From Episyrphus balteatus (lineage: Eukaryota > Arthropoda > Insecta > Diptera > Syrphidae), in assembly GCF_945859705.1 (NCBI RefSeq), contig NC_079137.1, positions 65,595,803 through 65,659,802 of the forward strand: a stretch of DNA of 64,000 nucleotides, read 5' to 3'. Positions 11,707-24,970 of this stretch are shown here, one piece after another. The position numbers were made by a program, and so were the translations under genes. The notes beneath the pieces were generated by a model, which was given only the letters and a program-made list of their open reading frames with translations, searched no databases and was not told where the DNA came from. Position 1 is the stretch's first letter. Each line of letters starts with the position of its first letter.

Positions 11707-14700
11707 ATATTGCTACTTCTTGTGCTGAAGCACACACAATTCTCATAAAATTACCATATCGCACATTTTATGCGCAATTCATTTACTTTCGTTAACCATC
11801 AACCGTACGTTCTGAACCGCACAACATGAGTAAATTTCACAGAATAAATTGAAAACTACATGGACGCAAGGAGGATGAAAGAATTAATTTATTGTTCACT
11901 TGATAAAAATGTAAAAAAAACTAAGTGTGGATTATTTACTTCATAATAGAAATTAAAAATATCAAATAAAATTAATTTTCATAATACTGAATGAGAAGTA
12001 TAACTTCAGTCGCGTGTACATGTGTACACACACTCTTTTTTTTTTTTGTCTATGAACTTGGAAAAAAAATTTTCCAAATTAATCACTCTATGGATTGTAC
12101 ATATTCCTTATTCATTCAGATTTTATTCGATTCTTTTAAAAGTTTGATATGACCTCTTCTTGCAGAGATATCGAACTTTGATTGCAAAAGGATATTTTAG
12201 TTTTTAACCAATCTCAAAATTTAGGAGGATTTTTAAATCTTGGACAAATTTTCTATAGGTATCAGCATCAGGTATCTAAGGTTTTTTTAAATTTTCTAAT
12301 TGTTATTATATTATGTGTGATCTTATGGAAAGAAATTTCCGATTTTTTAATTTGTAAACAAAATGCGCCGGCATTAGCAATACCTACCCAAAGCGTACCA
12401 CGTGAAGGTTGCCGGTTTGGGTCTACGCTTCTTGTAAATTGCGAAATTTTTGGTCAAAGGATTGCTTTTCAAATTTCAGGCTTTTTCCGGTATTTTAATT
12501 GAATCCCACAAAATGTGCCCGTTTTCTTTAAATACAGTTTTTCGTTTCTTGTTCATTCGTGGTAAAATTTGCACAGCATATGTGTTTTTTTGTGTTTTCT
12601 TATTTGCTAGTTTATAGCTTGCCGCGATAAATTTAACAGAAACACCGAAAATTTATCTAAAAGATGCATAGGAGTGTTTTTTTCTGCTGTTTTGTTCACT
12701 TTTTACCGACTTCTAAAAATGATTATGTAAGAAAAATAGACTATTGAAAAGCAGAGTTTTGAAAAAAAGGATTTTTGATTTTTGATTACGACATACTTTT
12801 GACTGTAACCCAAATTCAAAACATTAACTTATATAGACAAAAAAAAATATTGAAAATATTTGATTCCAAAATTGATTTTTTTTTAATTTGTTCTTAATTT
12901 AAAAACTAAAACGGTTTCATTTAAAAAAAAATCCGTAGAAATCGGTTTAGTCTTTCACGAAATAGTCGGAAATCAATAAAATGGTTCTATGGAAAGAACC
13001 GTTAATAACAGTTCAGAAAATATTTTTTTTTATTTCAAAGAAAATGAAATTATTTTTGTTATTATACACGTATTTTTTTTTATTAAAATCGTTAGAGTTG
13101 TTTTTGAAAAATAAAAAAAATTTCTTTTTTGGTAAAATAATGAGTACCAAACCAATCGTCTCTAAGGAACCATCCAAAATCTTTAACTAACACATATAAA
13201 AATAATCGTCTCAGTAGTTTGGACGGACAAAAAATGAAAATCTGTTTGAAAATTATAGTGTTAATATGTCTTCTTCCAGTTGAAGATTAGGCAGTAACTC
13301 TCCTCTAAAGAAGTTTAATAAATCAATAATTCAAGTTTAAACTTCCTTCTAGTTTGAAATAACTTTTCTCCTTACCTCTTTTTAGGTGATTAATTTTCCA
13401 ACTTCTTTGTTAATCAGACTTCGAAAAAAAAAATCATAATCAAGGAGCCTTTTACATCCATTAAACCAACCATAAACAAGTATACATTTATTAAAAACTC
13501 GCTTCTCAGCTTCCTTTTAACAATATTTTAAAGATGAAAAAAAAAAAACCCAAGTAATCACATCCAATTAAGATTTTGAATGACTTGAGTGGCAAGTATG
13601 TGGTTCTTTTTCTTTCAACAACCACGTGACGTACCTTCTCTACTCCCAAGTCTCAACGTGGTAACAAGAAAGCAGAGCGCATATTGATTGATTGATTGAA
13701 TGAGTCTTCAAGGATCCCCTAGGTATAGTAAAAAAAAAATGTAAAGAGACGTGAAGTTTCAAAAGCAGTTAAATTGAAAAGGGGAACATCTTTTATTCAA
13801 TTTTAATAACAAAAGGGTAAAAATTCTTAGAAAAAAAAATCATTAATAAATAGAAAATTCATCATAATACGAGTGATATTTTATTCAATTGCTCCTTTTT
13901 CGCGTATATAACTCCACTTAAATTTAATTAAACAAATTAAACTTGTGAGTCCTTCGAGCGCAAATTGCTTATCATTTTTAGTATATCTTTTAGTACAATT
14001 GCCATTAGGGCGCGCTATACCATCACCACCATACCGTCATAAAAAATTAAAAAAAAAAAAAAACACCCAAACTGCCACACACAAATTAAGGACACTCACT
14101 CTGATGGTTTGTCCACGAACCATGAACACAAGAGGAAAGTGTTTTCAAAGAAATGTACAAAATAAAAAAAAAAAAAACGGAATATATAAAAATTGTTTTA
14201 ATAAAAATACCAAGATATTTATATAGGTACCGGGGATATACACCAAAAAAAAAAAATTATGAGGGGTATAATGCAAAAAAGGGTTGGTTGGTTAATTGCA
14301 AGGAAGGAAATATAAAAATAAAATACTTTTAATGAGGACAGTAAAGGATTCCATTTCATTTTGTATATTTTTTTTTCGGGTTGGAACTATATGGAAATAA
14401 AATAAAATAAAATAAAAAAACAGAAAAACGAAATAAAGTCATTATGGAGATGAGGAGTACAATTTTTTGCGATATGGAACGATTCATTGCATCGCTGCAA
14501 GACTTAATTATCGCACAATCTTTTTTTACCATCTTTTTTGTTATTTCGAATATTGAAAAAGGTTAAAAGAAAAATTATATAACTCGAGTTATGATACTTC
14601 AGAAAGAGAGAGGAACAATGTTCGTTACAAAAGCCCTTAGGGGTGTGCTTGCCCTAAAAACGCCACGTGGCCTTTTTGAATAAAAATATAATTTTTTGTA

Positions 14701-15822
14701 GGGCAGTCTGACAATGTTTAATTTGTATGAAAAAAATTCAACTTCTTGGAATTTATGATGCTAAAGGGTACATAAAATAGGTGATATAAGCTTGATTAAA
14801 TAGGTCATTTTAGCTTTAACCTTCGACATTTCTTTGATTGCACTTGACACAATAAGACAGTTGAGGGTAACATTGGGAGTTCTTTCATTTCGTGGTCTTT
14901 ACTTTCTTATGCATCTAAATATTTTATATCCGTTAAGAGGTAAATAAAGATGTGATTGTAAATTGACACAAATTACCTTCTTATTGTCATTTGAAGAAAA
15001 TTCCCCAAAATTGATTGTCATCTATGAACTCACACCCAGAGCAACCCTTCTCGAATAAATCATTTAAACTGAAGAGTGAGCTTAACACGCATCTAGAATC
15101 CATCAAGATGAGATAGAGAGGGTATAATTCCAAAATAGATATAGTCCCACACCCGCATACCAACCTAAACTGAAAAACAATTTCAATTACATTTTCCATT
15201 ATCTAATATTTATACAGTCGTCCTGAGCCCAAAAATATATTTATATCGTACACAAGCACACACCATCTAGAAGACTAGATACAATCTAAGTGCACCCATA
15301 AAACACACCATCTATCCACTCAAATATATTATGTCTCCCTTCACTTCAACTCTTAGATTGATAGATAGATATTTTCTCGCATTGAAACAGTAATGTATCT
15401 ACGAAATACCAAAATACTAGTTCAATGTGTATGTTTTTTTTTTTTTTTGTTAAAAGGAAGCGTAAATTATCCTTCAAACCATAAGCTAAATGTGAAGAGA
15501 AAAAAGGATTACCTACATTTTTGGTAAAGGTTTTCTAATTTCTGGAAGTTTACACGACTGGGATACATAATTAGGTAAAGATAGACATTTTTTCAAAATT
15601 TTCTCGAAAATAGAGGGTTTGTAGCTACCCCATCGCAAGTATTGTCAAAAAACGTGTCTATCTGCATCAATTGACAAATGTATAGATTTCTAACCAAAAA
15701 CTAAGTTTGAAAGAGAGGTTAAATATATAATCTCCACACTCTCAAATTTTTAGTTTCATTCGAGAAAAATCGCATCGACATGATATACAAAGGAAAAAAA
15801 TTTTAAAGCTAGTTTTTCTCAA
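11707..15822. other. AT-rich noncoding stretch
   Basis: No gene is recognised. Open frames at 12182-12502 and 13945-14226 show no domain, skewed composition and long A/T runs. An AAATA run lies at 14395-14418. Confidence 0.5.
14395..14418 (+). repeat. (AAATA)n microsatellite
   Basis: Short pentanucleotide run aaataaaataaaataaaata. Confidence 0.8.
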
Positions 15823-15827
15823 CAACG

Positions 15828-16748
15828 CACAGTGGGTCACCTCCCATACAAAGTGCGGTCAAAAATATAATGACCATTTTTTTTTTAATGAAACACCTGT
15901 ATTATCATTTTATATGATTTATTATTGCAAAAAAATGCATCAAGTCAGTTTTTTAAAATTTTGGTTATTTTCAAGAAAAATAAAAAAAGGTAAAAAAAAA
16001 TTTTTTTTTTTTTGAAAATAAAAAAAAATTTTTTTTTTTTTGAAAATAAAAAAAAAATGGTTAATGCCGGAAATGGACCTTCCTGTCATTCGAGCACTTT
16101 ACCCTTACCCTCTAGTTCAGTCTTTTATAAAAATAATAGTGCCAAAAAGGAATTTTTTTAGTTTTACGTTGTATTTTTTTTTTCTCCGTGTATCGTCATT
16201 TAAACTCGTATTACTCGAAAAGGGGAAAAAAGGGGAAAAAAGGTGCTATTATTTCGAAAGGTAGAACGGTATTCTTCATTTGAGAACTTAAATTGTAGAG
16301 GGCACTCGAAGGCAAACCAACTAAATCTCTAATTTAATGAAAATTGAGCTAAATAAAAATGGTTAAAATTGCTTCGTTAACGAGCCCCATTACAATTAGC
16401 CTTAATGTTATTTAACAATATAATTTATGTTTTTAGAAAGTATTAACCTTCTCGTTTAATATTCATAACAATTTAATACTGTTCACAATTTTTAACACCC
16501 GCTATCACTATCGCAAGTTCACACCTTATAACTGCAGCGATAAAAAAACTGTACCTTTTTTTATATACCGACTTTGAATGGCTATTAAGAAATGAAAAAA
16601 AATGTAACCGTCAATTTTTTTTTGGTTTTGGTTCGATGGGAGATTGGTTTTGGTTCGATGGGAGATTGTAGAACGTTGTTTAATCATTGGATTTTAAAAA
16701 ATTGACATTTACTTTTTTTATTTTTGACCTATGGTGGGACCCACTGTG
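15828..16748. mobile_element. Transib-like non-autonomous element with CACAGTG ends
   Basis: The 921-bp unit begins CACAGTGGGTC and ends GACCCACTGTG, an 11-bp perfect inverted terminus. It is flanked by CAACG on both sides (15823-15827 and 16749-16753), a perfect 5-bp target duplication. Transib transposons have CAC...GTG ends and 5-bp duplications, and CACAGTG is the V(D)J recombination heptamer. Both ends also carry TCAAAAATA in the same orientation relative to the end: 24 bp inside the left heptamer (15859-15867) and 14 bp inside the right (16719-16727). No transposase is encoded. The interior holds poly-A/T blocks and a 22-bp duplication at about 16624-16667. The Transib assignment is inference from termini and duplication length. 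Confidence 0.72.
16624..16667 (+). repeat. 22-bp tandem duplication
   Basis: The unit ggttttggttcgatgggaga plus tt occurs twice in direct succession inside the CACAGTG element. Confidence 0.9.
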
Positions 16749-16753
16749 CAACG

Positions 16754-19700
16754 GCTTTAACGATTTTGACTATACAAAAAAAAAAAATTAAGTTGTGGGG
16801 TTAAGCAAATAAGTTAAAGATTTTGAAAAATAAAAAATATTTTTTGGACCACGTCATGGAATAGTCGTTATATATATAAAAATGTCTAAAAATTTTAGAC
16901 CTCAGTTTTGCATTTTTAAAAGATAATTTACTTTTTTTTTTTCTTGAAAAATCAATTTTTTTTGAAAATGGGTTGATATAATTCTTTGCCGTTAGGCAAT
17001 AAGGTCATAAGTCAAAAAAATTGCATTTTTAATATTTTTGATTGAGTAAGAATATTTCCTTTAATAGTAGTTATAAACAATAAAAAATATTCTCCTTAAT
17101 TTCGTATCAAAAACATAAATTTGAGACAATTGCTTTATATAGAAATAAGCGGGTTAATACTCCAAATATTATCGATCTGCATACATAAACTTCAATCTCA
17201 TTTTCTGAAAAACTATAATTCTTGACTTTTGACCTTATTGCCTAACGCCAAAGAATTATTTCTGAAATTCTGTTTTGATGTCTCGATTCATAATTCATAG
17301 CATACAAAATTTTGTTTTAAATTTTTCGAAAATTTTTATTAAAAAAAAAACTTTTTCTTCAACAATTTTCTTTAACAAAAATCCTAAAATACTTTTTAAT
17401 ATAAGAATTTGAATAGAATATTAAGTAAAAATAACTATTTATAAATAATTGTATTAAGAAAATAATTTTTGTAGGTAGTTCAAAAATTCATACAAAATTA
17501 TTTTTGAGATGAATTTTTAGCACTTCCGTTTTAAGGTTCATATCCTTGAAATATTGGCTTATTATTTCACATTATTAAATATTTGCCTCAAAAGAATTTA
17601 AAAAATTTAAAGTGCCCATAGGTTAAAAAAAAAAATACATACTTACTTTATTTAATTTATATTTGCCTAATACTTTTTTATTTTTCTCAACTTTTTATTT
17701 TTAAAACATTTAGTAAAAACACACTTTTACCAATTGACTTGACTTTTTATAAGTTAAATTTTCAAATAAAAAATTACATTTTCAAATGACGATTTTTAAT
17801 CAAATTAAAAAAGTTTTTAAACAAATATTGTTTAAATAAAATCAAATTCAACTGGAACTGTTTTTATCTAAAAGTCGGAGATAAAAGCAAGAAATATCTT
17901 ACGGGTCTTGAGTAATTAATGTGTAAATTTTAATAAATAGGCCAAAATTGTAAACAATGATGAGAAAATTTTTCGAATTGGTTCAAGCTTTTTGTATTTT
18001 TTTGCATTTTACGAGAATCAGAAAGTAGACATTTTAACGAACGAAATGTCCACCGACTTTTTGAAAAAAAGCTGATATTTTGACACGTGAATTTTCGATT
18101 GAAAATTAGGGTGTTTTTTTTTTTTTTAATATTAAGTCAAAATAAGGTGAAAAAATAAATATTTTAAATCAAATAAATTACAGTGTATTTGGGACACAAA
18201 AAGGTAAGTTTTCACAAAATTTCTTAAAAAAAATTTTTTTTTGAAAAAGATAAAAATAAAAAACCAAAAATATGGTTATTTGAATTTTTCACATAAATTT
18301 TGAGGTTATGTGAAAAAATTGTCAATACAAAATTTGTAGATCTTTTTATTAGGTACCTCTAACATTGACACACAATTTTTTTTCCATAGGACTTGTAGCT
18401 CTGCCGGAAATCGAGATATATCATTTTTTACAATTAAAAACTCAACCCACACACTTCCCGAACTTGGCTCGCCCGTTATTTATTTTTCTTTCATTTTTAT
18501 CAAATTCACCTCCTTTTCCAATGGGTTTCATCCTACTATGATTTTTTTTACTTTTTACTGTTTTTTTTTTAAGTATGTTTTAATTTTTTCATAAATCCAG
18601 AATCGAATCGAAAAAAATTTCGAAAATTACACTTAGGTACAATTTTGGTATCTGTCCTAAGAACGTCCCAAAAAGTCAGTTCAATGTGATCTAATACATT
18701 TACATGACAGTTTCTATAACTTCAATAAACCTCTATTGTCAAACCATTTTCTAGCTGCTAACTTCTTTTAGTACCTGAAAATTACTTTTATACCTAAAAA
18801 AAACTTTTGAAATACTTTTACTTCTGAATTCCACAGCCTTAAAAGTGTATCCCGAATTTTGAAAACTTACAATTAAATAAACTTACACATCTCAAATAAT
18901 TTTAATTTCTCCTTACCAAATGACAACAATTAAGGTCAACCAATATGTTAAGTGCTTCAAACTTATACTCGTATCTGTGATAATAATATTTAATGAGGGT
19001 GCATCATTTTGTCCCAAGAGAAATAACACGCCAAGTATTCTAACATACTCCAAATATTCTTCACACCGACAAATTTTGTAATTTAATTAAAATTTTCCCC
19101 CCGAAACGAATTGGTATTGCCAACAAAACATCTTTTGCGCAATTACAATAGTTTCACACCTCAATAAATTTGCTACAACTGTATTTTTGGGGGGAGTGGA
19201 AAAACATTTTAACCCAACATAAAGTTTGCAATTAAATAATTCAAGACACCTACATTCCACTCTATAACATTAGACACTTTATAAACAGGAGAATCCATTT
19301 CAGCAACACAGCACTTAAATCAATTTCATTAATTTCCAGGCTCGAAAATTTAGTGTGTTACGGTTCTAATATCTACTTTTTGAAAATGTTAAGCAAATCG
19401 ATGGCAAAGTTGATGGAGAGGTGAATAGTTGTTGTTGGTGTAGGAAGATTTTATAGAATTTTGGTTTGGCGGTGGAGAAGTGCAAAGGACGAAAAATATA
19501 CCTACATTGCTTTGTAGTAATCACCCACATTTTCTGTTTGTCGTTAAACTATTTGACACACTTCTAAAGTTCTCTCTTTTACTCTCTGAAGGCCTGCAAA
19601 AACATTCCATGGTAACCTGAACAATTTCATAAATTTTAAATTCCAATTTGGACGGGTTTTTGCTGCTTAATGTATGTACTTATGGTTTGAATTGGAATGC

Positions 19701-20020
19701 AGCTAAGAGACAACAATGGAATAGTAGTTGTACAGAGATACTTTGTCCTGGGAAGGATTTCTATAATTTTCATTTCTATAAACTTAAACTCAGTTCAGTG
19801 TACCTATACAAAACAGATATGTGAGCCGGAATTGTTGAGGCGAATATTTTTGGCAGGAATTCAAATAAAAAAAGGTGAATTTCACAATTTATCCTTTTAA
19901 GCGATCAAGGTGGGTACATAAAAAGTCAAAAAGCGAAAATATAAAGCCTTTTGGCATGACCTCTTTTCAAGACTAATAGGTTCTTTATATCTTTTCGCAT
20001 AATATAAATTGTTTTATATA
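16754..20020. other. AT-rich noncoding stretch with a hairpin
   Basis: No gene is recognised. Apart from the inverted repeat at 16981-17256 it is mainly poly-A/T rich sequence. Confidence 0.5.
16981..17256. repeat. 35-bp inverted repeat (hairpin element)
   Basis: The arms 16981-17015 and 17222-17256 are reverse complements with two mismatches; the core is gttaggcaataaggtca. The 206-bp spacer is AT-rich. This may be a small foldback element or MITE, but no target duplication was identified. Confidence 0.75.
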
Positions 20021-20337
20021 AAAAGCTTAAATTAAGTACACCATTAAAAAATTAATATTTTTTCTAAAGAATAAAACCATACTTAATTTTTTACAATGCG
20101 TAAAAGGTATACAAATAAATTTATTGAAAACAATAATTTTTCATGAAAAAAGTTGAAAAATCTTTTTCTTCTAACACCATTAAATTAATTTTTTTCTATG
20201 ACAACCTATCATAAATTTTATATCATCTGAGAGCTTATTATTTTACCTTTTATATGACGTTTAAATCATATTTCTACACTGTCTACAAACACAATTTTTT
20301 AAAGATAATGTCAAAACTTCAAAGTGATATTACGGTG
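20020..20337 (+). repeat. dispersed repeat family R1, copy B (upstream part)
   Basis: Blocks match the reverse complement of 25310-25560 (ctaaagaataaa, caatgcg, ggtatacaaa, cttctaacaccatta, acaacctat) and copy A at 2290-2440. The copy is interrupted at 20337/23118 by the CACAGTG element and resumes downstream. Confidence 0.7.
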
Positions 20338-23112
20338 CACAGTGTGCAATTTTGCCAATCTAGCAGTGCTTAATTCTAAGTCCAAGTAAACTTAATTTTT
20401 TTTATGCAAACCAGCTTAATTTTGCTAAGTATTGTATTTCTACAAGGGTTTTATTGATTTTCAAAATAATATATCTAACTATACAGGGTGTCCCACAGTC
20501 ACCGCCCCAAATGAAAACCATGGATTCCTGAGGTCATTTGAAGTCGAAAAACTTAAGAGGTAATTTTCTCGTTTTCGTCCCGTTTTCGAGTTACCACGGT
20601 TTTTATGATTTTTGCTCTCTTGTCATTTAACTGGCCTTATCTTTGCCAAACTAAGTTTGATTTGAAAGATTTTTTTTACAACCAATCAAGAATTTATTAC
20701 AGTTTAAGTTTGTCTCAAAACTTTTTTTTCTGCGGACAACCGTTTTTCCACAATTTTGCATCAAACACAATTTTCTTCGTTTTTTAAGTTGTTTTTTACA
20801 CTTTCATATCATTTAAGTCAAAAAAACACGTTAATGAGTATTAATTTTTTGTCATTTTTCTTAAAGCCCAGTTTATTTTCATAAAAAAAATAAATTTTAT
20901 TTCATAAAAAAGGCTACTGAAAGTAATTAAAAAAAAAATAAACAAACTGAGTGAATTAAAAAAAAATAATTTTTAAATAAAAAATTGATTTAAATAAATT
21001 AAATTTTTTTCTGAGCTTTATCTATTTAATCTTTTCTTAATCACAATAGCTCAAAAAAAGTTTTTAACTATACCGTGAAAACTATATGTTTCTATGTCTT
21101 CTAGTTTTTGGGAAAATTGAAAAATTATTTTATCAGATTTTTCTTTTTTCAAAATATTTTTTGTTTTTATTTTTCGATAAGGAATCAATTGAGGCAGTTT
21201 TCTGTTTAAGTAATTTATTTACTAAAATTCACAGTCTGGACAAAAATAGTATAAAATGAGTTTTAAAAAAATTTGTTTCCCCTATTTTTAACTTTGAAAT
21301 CGATTATTTCAAAAACTATTGGTAATATTATATTGATTTTAAAATTAGAATCAAATGCACAATTTTGCCTTTTGGAAATGGTATCATTTATTACTGTAAG
21401 TGTTGCCGTTGTTTTTTAAATAATTTTTTTTTATTTTGATAATTTTTTTTAGAAAAATACCCCTCCTACCTAAACGGGGGGAGATAGACCCCCCTCCCAA
21501 AGAAAAAAATGTTTGTATTGAGCTCCTCTACAAAAACCTTTCATCAAATCCTGGTGCCCAACTTATCCTACTACGTGCCGAAACAACATTTTTGTTCTTA
21601 ACCTAAAAGTTCGAATTTCTGTATCTGGGTTGAAATCGAAAAATTTTTTTTGCTAAGCCAATTTTGAAGTGATTTTCATAAAAAATACCTCGATCAATTA
21701 GGAAATAGATATAGTTTTAGAATATATTTTTTAAATAGCATGTTCTTTTGAAAACATATACTTTAAATTGATGCCGAAGTTGGGCAAATGACAAAAAAAA
21801 TTGAATTTTTGAACTTTGACATCTTATAAATTCTAAGTGGTTTAACCGAGTTACATGTTTTATACATTGTTAAAAAGGTATATTTATCTTCTATCAGAAA
21901 CTGTAAAAAAATCGAAAATGGGTAAAAAATTGTCGAAGCTAGAATTTTTTCAATGGGCGAAGGTCCAAAAAACCGTTTTTTGCCCGTAACTTCAGATTTT
22001 GGGGGTGTTAGGGGATTTTCAAATACCGTTTCGTATTCAGTGCGACAAGCTCTACAAAACCTGATAGGTCTCCGCCCGCGTATATTTTGAGTGTTACACC
22101 GTGTAATTTATATGTAAATGATTTATATGTAAATGATTTTGTTCAAATTAAAAACATATTTATAAAAATATGAATTTGGTTGTCTTTTTTTTTCATCTCG
22201 GTCAGTGAGATTAAAGAGTGTTATGACCCCCCCCCCCCCAAACAAAATTTCTGGATCCGCGCCTGTTCAAATGACCTCAGGAATCCATGGTTTTCATTTG
22301 GGGCGGTGACTGTGGGACACCCTGTATGTCCAATATGTGGTATACGAGTACAAAATGTACCACAATGGGTGGGGAAAAGCCGACATCGAGCAAACGATTT
22401 TGGGAGTTTATTCTTAAACTGTCTCTATTTCGAAAACGAAGCAAAATATCGAAATTTAATCTTTTTGCCTTATTTTGCCAACAAGAATCTAAAAAAGTCA
22501 TTTTCAATTTGTAAAAATGTGATGTGCGATTTTTCAAAAGATCAAAAAATTGGTTTTTGGCCTATGTACCTGAACAAAAAAAAAAAAATTTGTATGGGGT
22601 CAGCAGTCTAAAGCATGGAAAGTAAACGAATTCTGACACAGAATATACCAACGGAGATTTTAAACCCAATAACACGAAATATACACGAGGATACATTTTT
22701 AAAACGCTTCACAAAGTTACAGAACACAATAAAAAAACATCACTTTTAAGGACTTCAAACAAACGACTTTTTTTTTATTTGTAAGTGCACAAAAAAATTA
22801 CTTACCCTGAGAAGTTCTAATATATTACCAAAAATAAATAAAATAAATTTAATTTACACAACTTATTTTCCACTTGACCACGCTGTTATCAACTTGACAC
22901 AAGAAAAGCAATGAGCTTGAATTTTTTTTTCTCTTGAACCAAGCTGATGTTTGTGATTCTGTTGAACGGTAAATACAGTTGTTTTCTTGTTTTTTTTTTT
23001 TAACACTCTATTGCCAGAGGTTTTACCTTTCATATGATACCAATTTTGTCGCATTTGAGAGACATTTATTTTTGATTAAAGTTCCGCTAGATTGGCAAAA
23101 TTACACACTGTG
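20338..23112. mobile_element. Transib-like element with CACAGTG ends, containing a nested element
   Basis: Inverted ends of 27 bp (20338-20364 and 23086-23112) match at 26 positions; each begins CACAGTGTG. CGGTG flanks both sides (20333-20337 and 23113-23117), a 5-bp duplication. Removing the unit and one CGGTG restores alignment to R1 copy A (attacagtatttcc at about 2431 against attacggtgcttcc), so copy A serves as an empty site. The total of 2775 bp includes the nested 1.84-kb element at 20484-22324, leaving about 0.93 kb, close to the 921 bp of the other CACAGTG element. No transposase is visible. Confidence 0.77.
20484..22324. mobile_element. TA-flanked transposon with 61-bp perfect inverted ends
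   Basis: The ends 20482-20542 and 22266-22326 are perfect reverse complements over 61 bp, counting a flanking TA on each side. The termini read CAGGGTGTCCCACAGTCACC. TA flanks and a CAGGG start fit a Tc1/mariner-type element, though other TA-targeting families remain possible. The 1.7-kb interior has no transposase frame. It holds a run of C at about 22230-22240 and a repeated atttatatgtaaatg at about 22108-22137. It is nested in the CACAGTG element. Confidence 0.8.
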
Positions 23113-23117
23113 CGGTG

Positions 23118-24110
23118 CTTCCCTGGCTGGTAATGTGCAGCAGATCTTCACAGGTATTTTGAGGTACCTATTTCTGAAGTTTTTAAATTTAATATTATGT
23201 AGCTTGCAGTAAATGCACCGTTATGTGTGATATATCAAATGATATCAACATGCTCAATAAAGTTAAATTTGTATGTGCTCTAGATCAAAAGAAAGAACGT
23301 GTTGAAAAATAAAACTAGGCAATAAAAAATATAAATACAAATTTTACAGTTATCTCAAAATTGGGAATAAGAAATGGATTGAAGTTTTGCACAAATAAAG
23401 TCCTGCCTATTATTCTGTATAAATACCATTCAGTTACCTATCTGTTGAATAAAAATAGTTTAAAATAAAAAACAGTTAAAAACGGTAAAAAAAACTTGTG
23501 ACAAAAAATTGTTTTTACCGTTATTCAATCAAAAATCATTTAAGAATAATAATTTTTTGAACATGCATGCACATAAATTATATAAAATAAAAAAAAAACA
23601 CCCAAATCCTAAAAACGTAGGTGTTTTTCAAAAATTCATATTTCGAAATGCAGACTTGAAAAAAATCCTTATCAGACCCTATTTTTTTTTATTATCTTCT
23701 GAATGGCATTTTTCAAATTATCAAAAAAAATGTCTACTACCTATAAACACTACTTTGTCAAAGGTCTGCCACAAGTCTAAGTTCATTTATAACTTAGTTT
23801 TGAAATTTCTAGAATTTTTTCAATACCTTTATTTAGCGTAACAATAAGTTTGTCGATCGATTGAAAAAAAAAAAAAATTCAACTCTCTACAACAATGTCG
23901 CGTTTTGAAAATATTTACTTTTTTGCAATTTTGTTTACCCCTATTTAACCTATTTTTTAATGATTGAATTTTTAAAAATCCTTCAGCTATAGAAGATTTG
24001 TGTGTCTCCAATTGTTTATTTTAAATTTTTAGTTGAAATTTATGCCGCACTGTTAAAAATTTCAGGTGGAATGGGAGCAGCAGAAATTCACCTGATTCAT
24101 ATGAAAACAA
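23118..24110 (+). repeat. dispersed repeat family R1, copy B (downstream part)
   Basis: It continues the copy interrupted at 20337. Shared blocks include cacaggtattttgag, caccgttatgtg and caacatgctcaataaag (copies A and C). Further on, ttttttgcaattttgttt, acccctattta and gccgcactgttaaaaattt match copy D at 51865-52020. No coding capacity is seen; the 110-residue frame at 23509-23841 falls in this repeat and matches no family. Confidence 0.65.
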
Positions 24111-24970
24111 CATTTTTTTTTTGTATCATAATAAAATTTTGGGGCAAGTAGATAGCTATCTGAATTTTGAATTGAAAATATGTCAACCACCTCTCTTTAT
24201 AATATTGTGCTCTCTTTCCTTTCGAGGACCAATTCCTTTAGGCAATGTAAACAAATGTCAATTCGATTTTGAGGGTCGAAACAATGTCATATAATGAGTG
24301 TTTAGTCATTATTATTTTGTTGGCACATCCTTTTGGGGGATCAACCACATGTTAAGTGCAAGTAATTACTACTACAAGCAAAATTAAAATGCCAAAAGAT
24401 CAAAAAGGATACCCAATCAATATGATTATTATTATTATTAATAATTTCAGTTGAAGAACCATAACCTTTCAGAAGGCATTCGTAGAAATACTTTTGAACT
24501 TGATGTGTTTTATATAGAATCAATATTAATGAACTTATTGATCCAATACTTTCAATTAAAATTCACTTATAGGATATTGAGAAGAAATGCCATGTTGTAA
24601 AGTGCATATTTCTATGGAAATGCCTAAAATACAATTTTCGCATTCATATTGAAAAAGGATAATAGTTAACCAATCAACTGTTTTTTGATTGGTATTGTGT
24701 GTATGGAAAATATTGGCGGGTTTCGAAGAATTTCGATAAAGTAACAGAGTTGATATCCAATGACAACCGTTATAAATTTTTGGGTGTATAATTCGGTTAA
24801 ATTGCTCTTATCAAAAATATTTCACGCTCAATCAAATGTGTGAAGTAGAAAATTGGATTAAAATTCATTGATACTGGTAGATTATTTGGAAATTTGATTT
24901 AAATTAAAAAAAAGGTAGGAAAAAGGTGGCATAATGGTTGGAAATATTCAGAATTAAATATATTTTTTTT
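24111..24970. other. AT-rich noncoding stretch
   Basis: Nothing is recognised except an ATT run at about 24426-24440. Confidence 0.5.

Noticed and set aside
22180..22611. 143-residue frame
   Set aside because: Runs across the inverted end of the nested element and its flank, starts in a poly-T stretch and has no domain.
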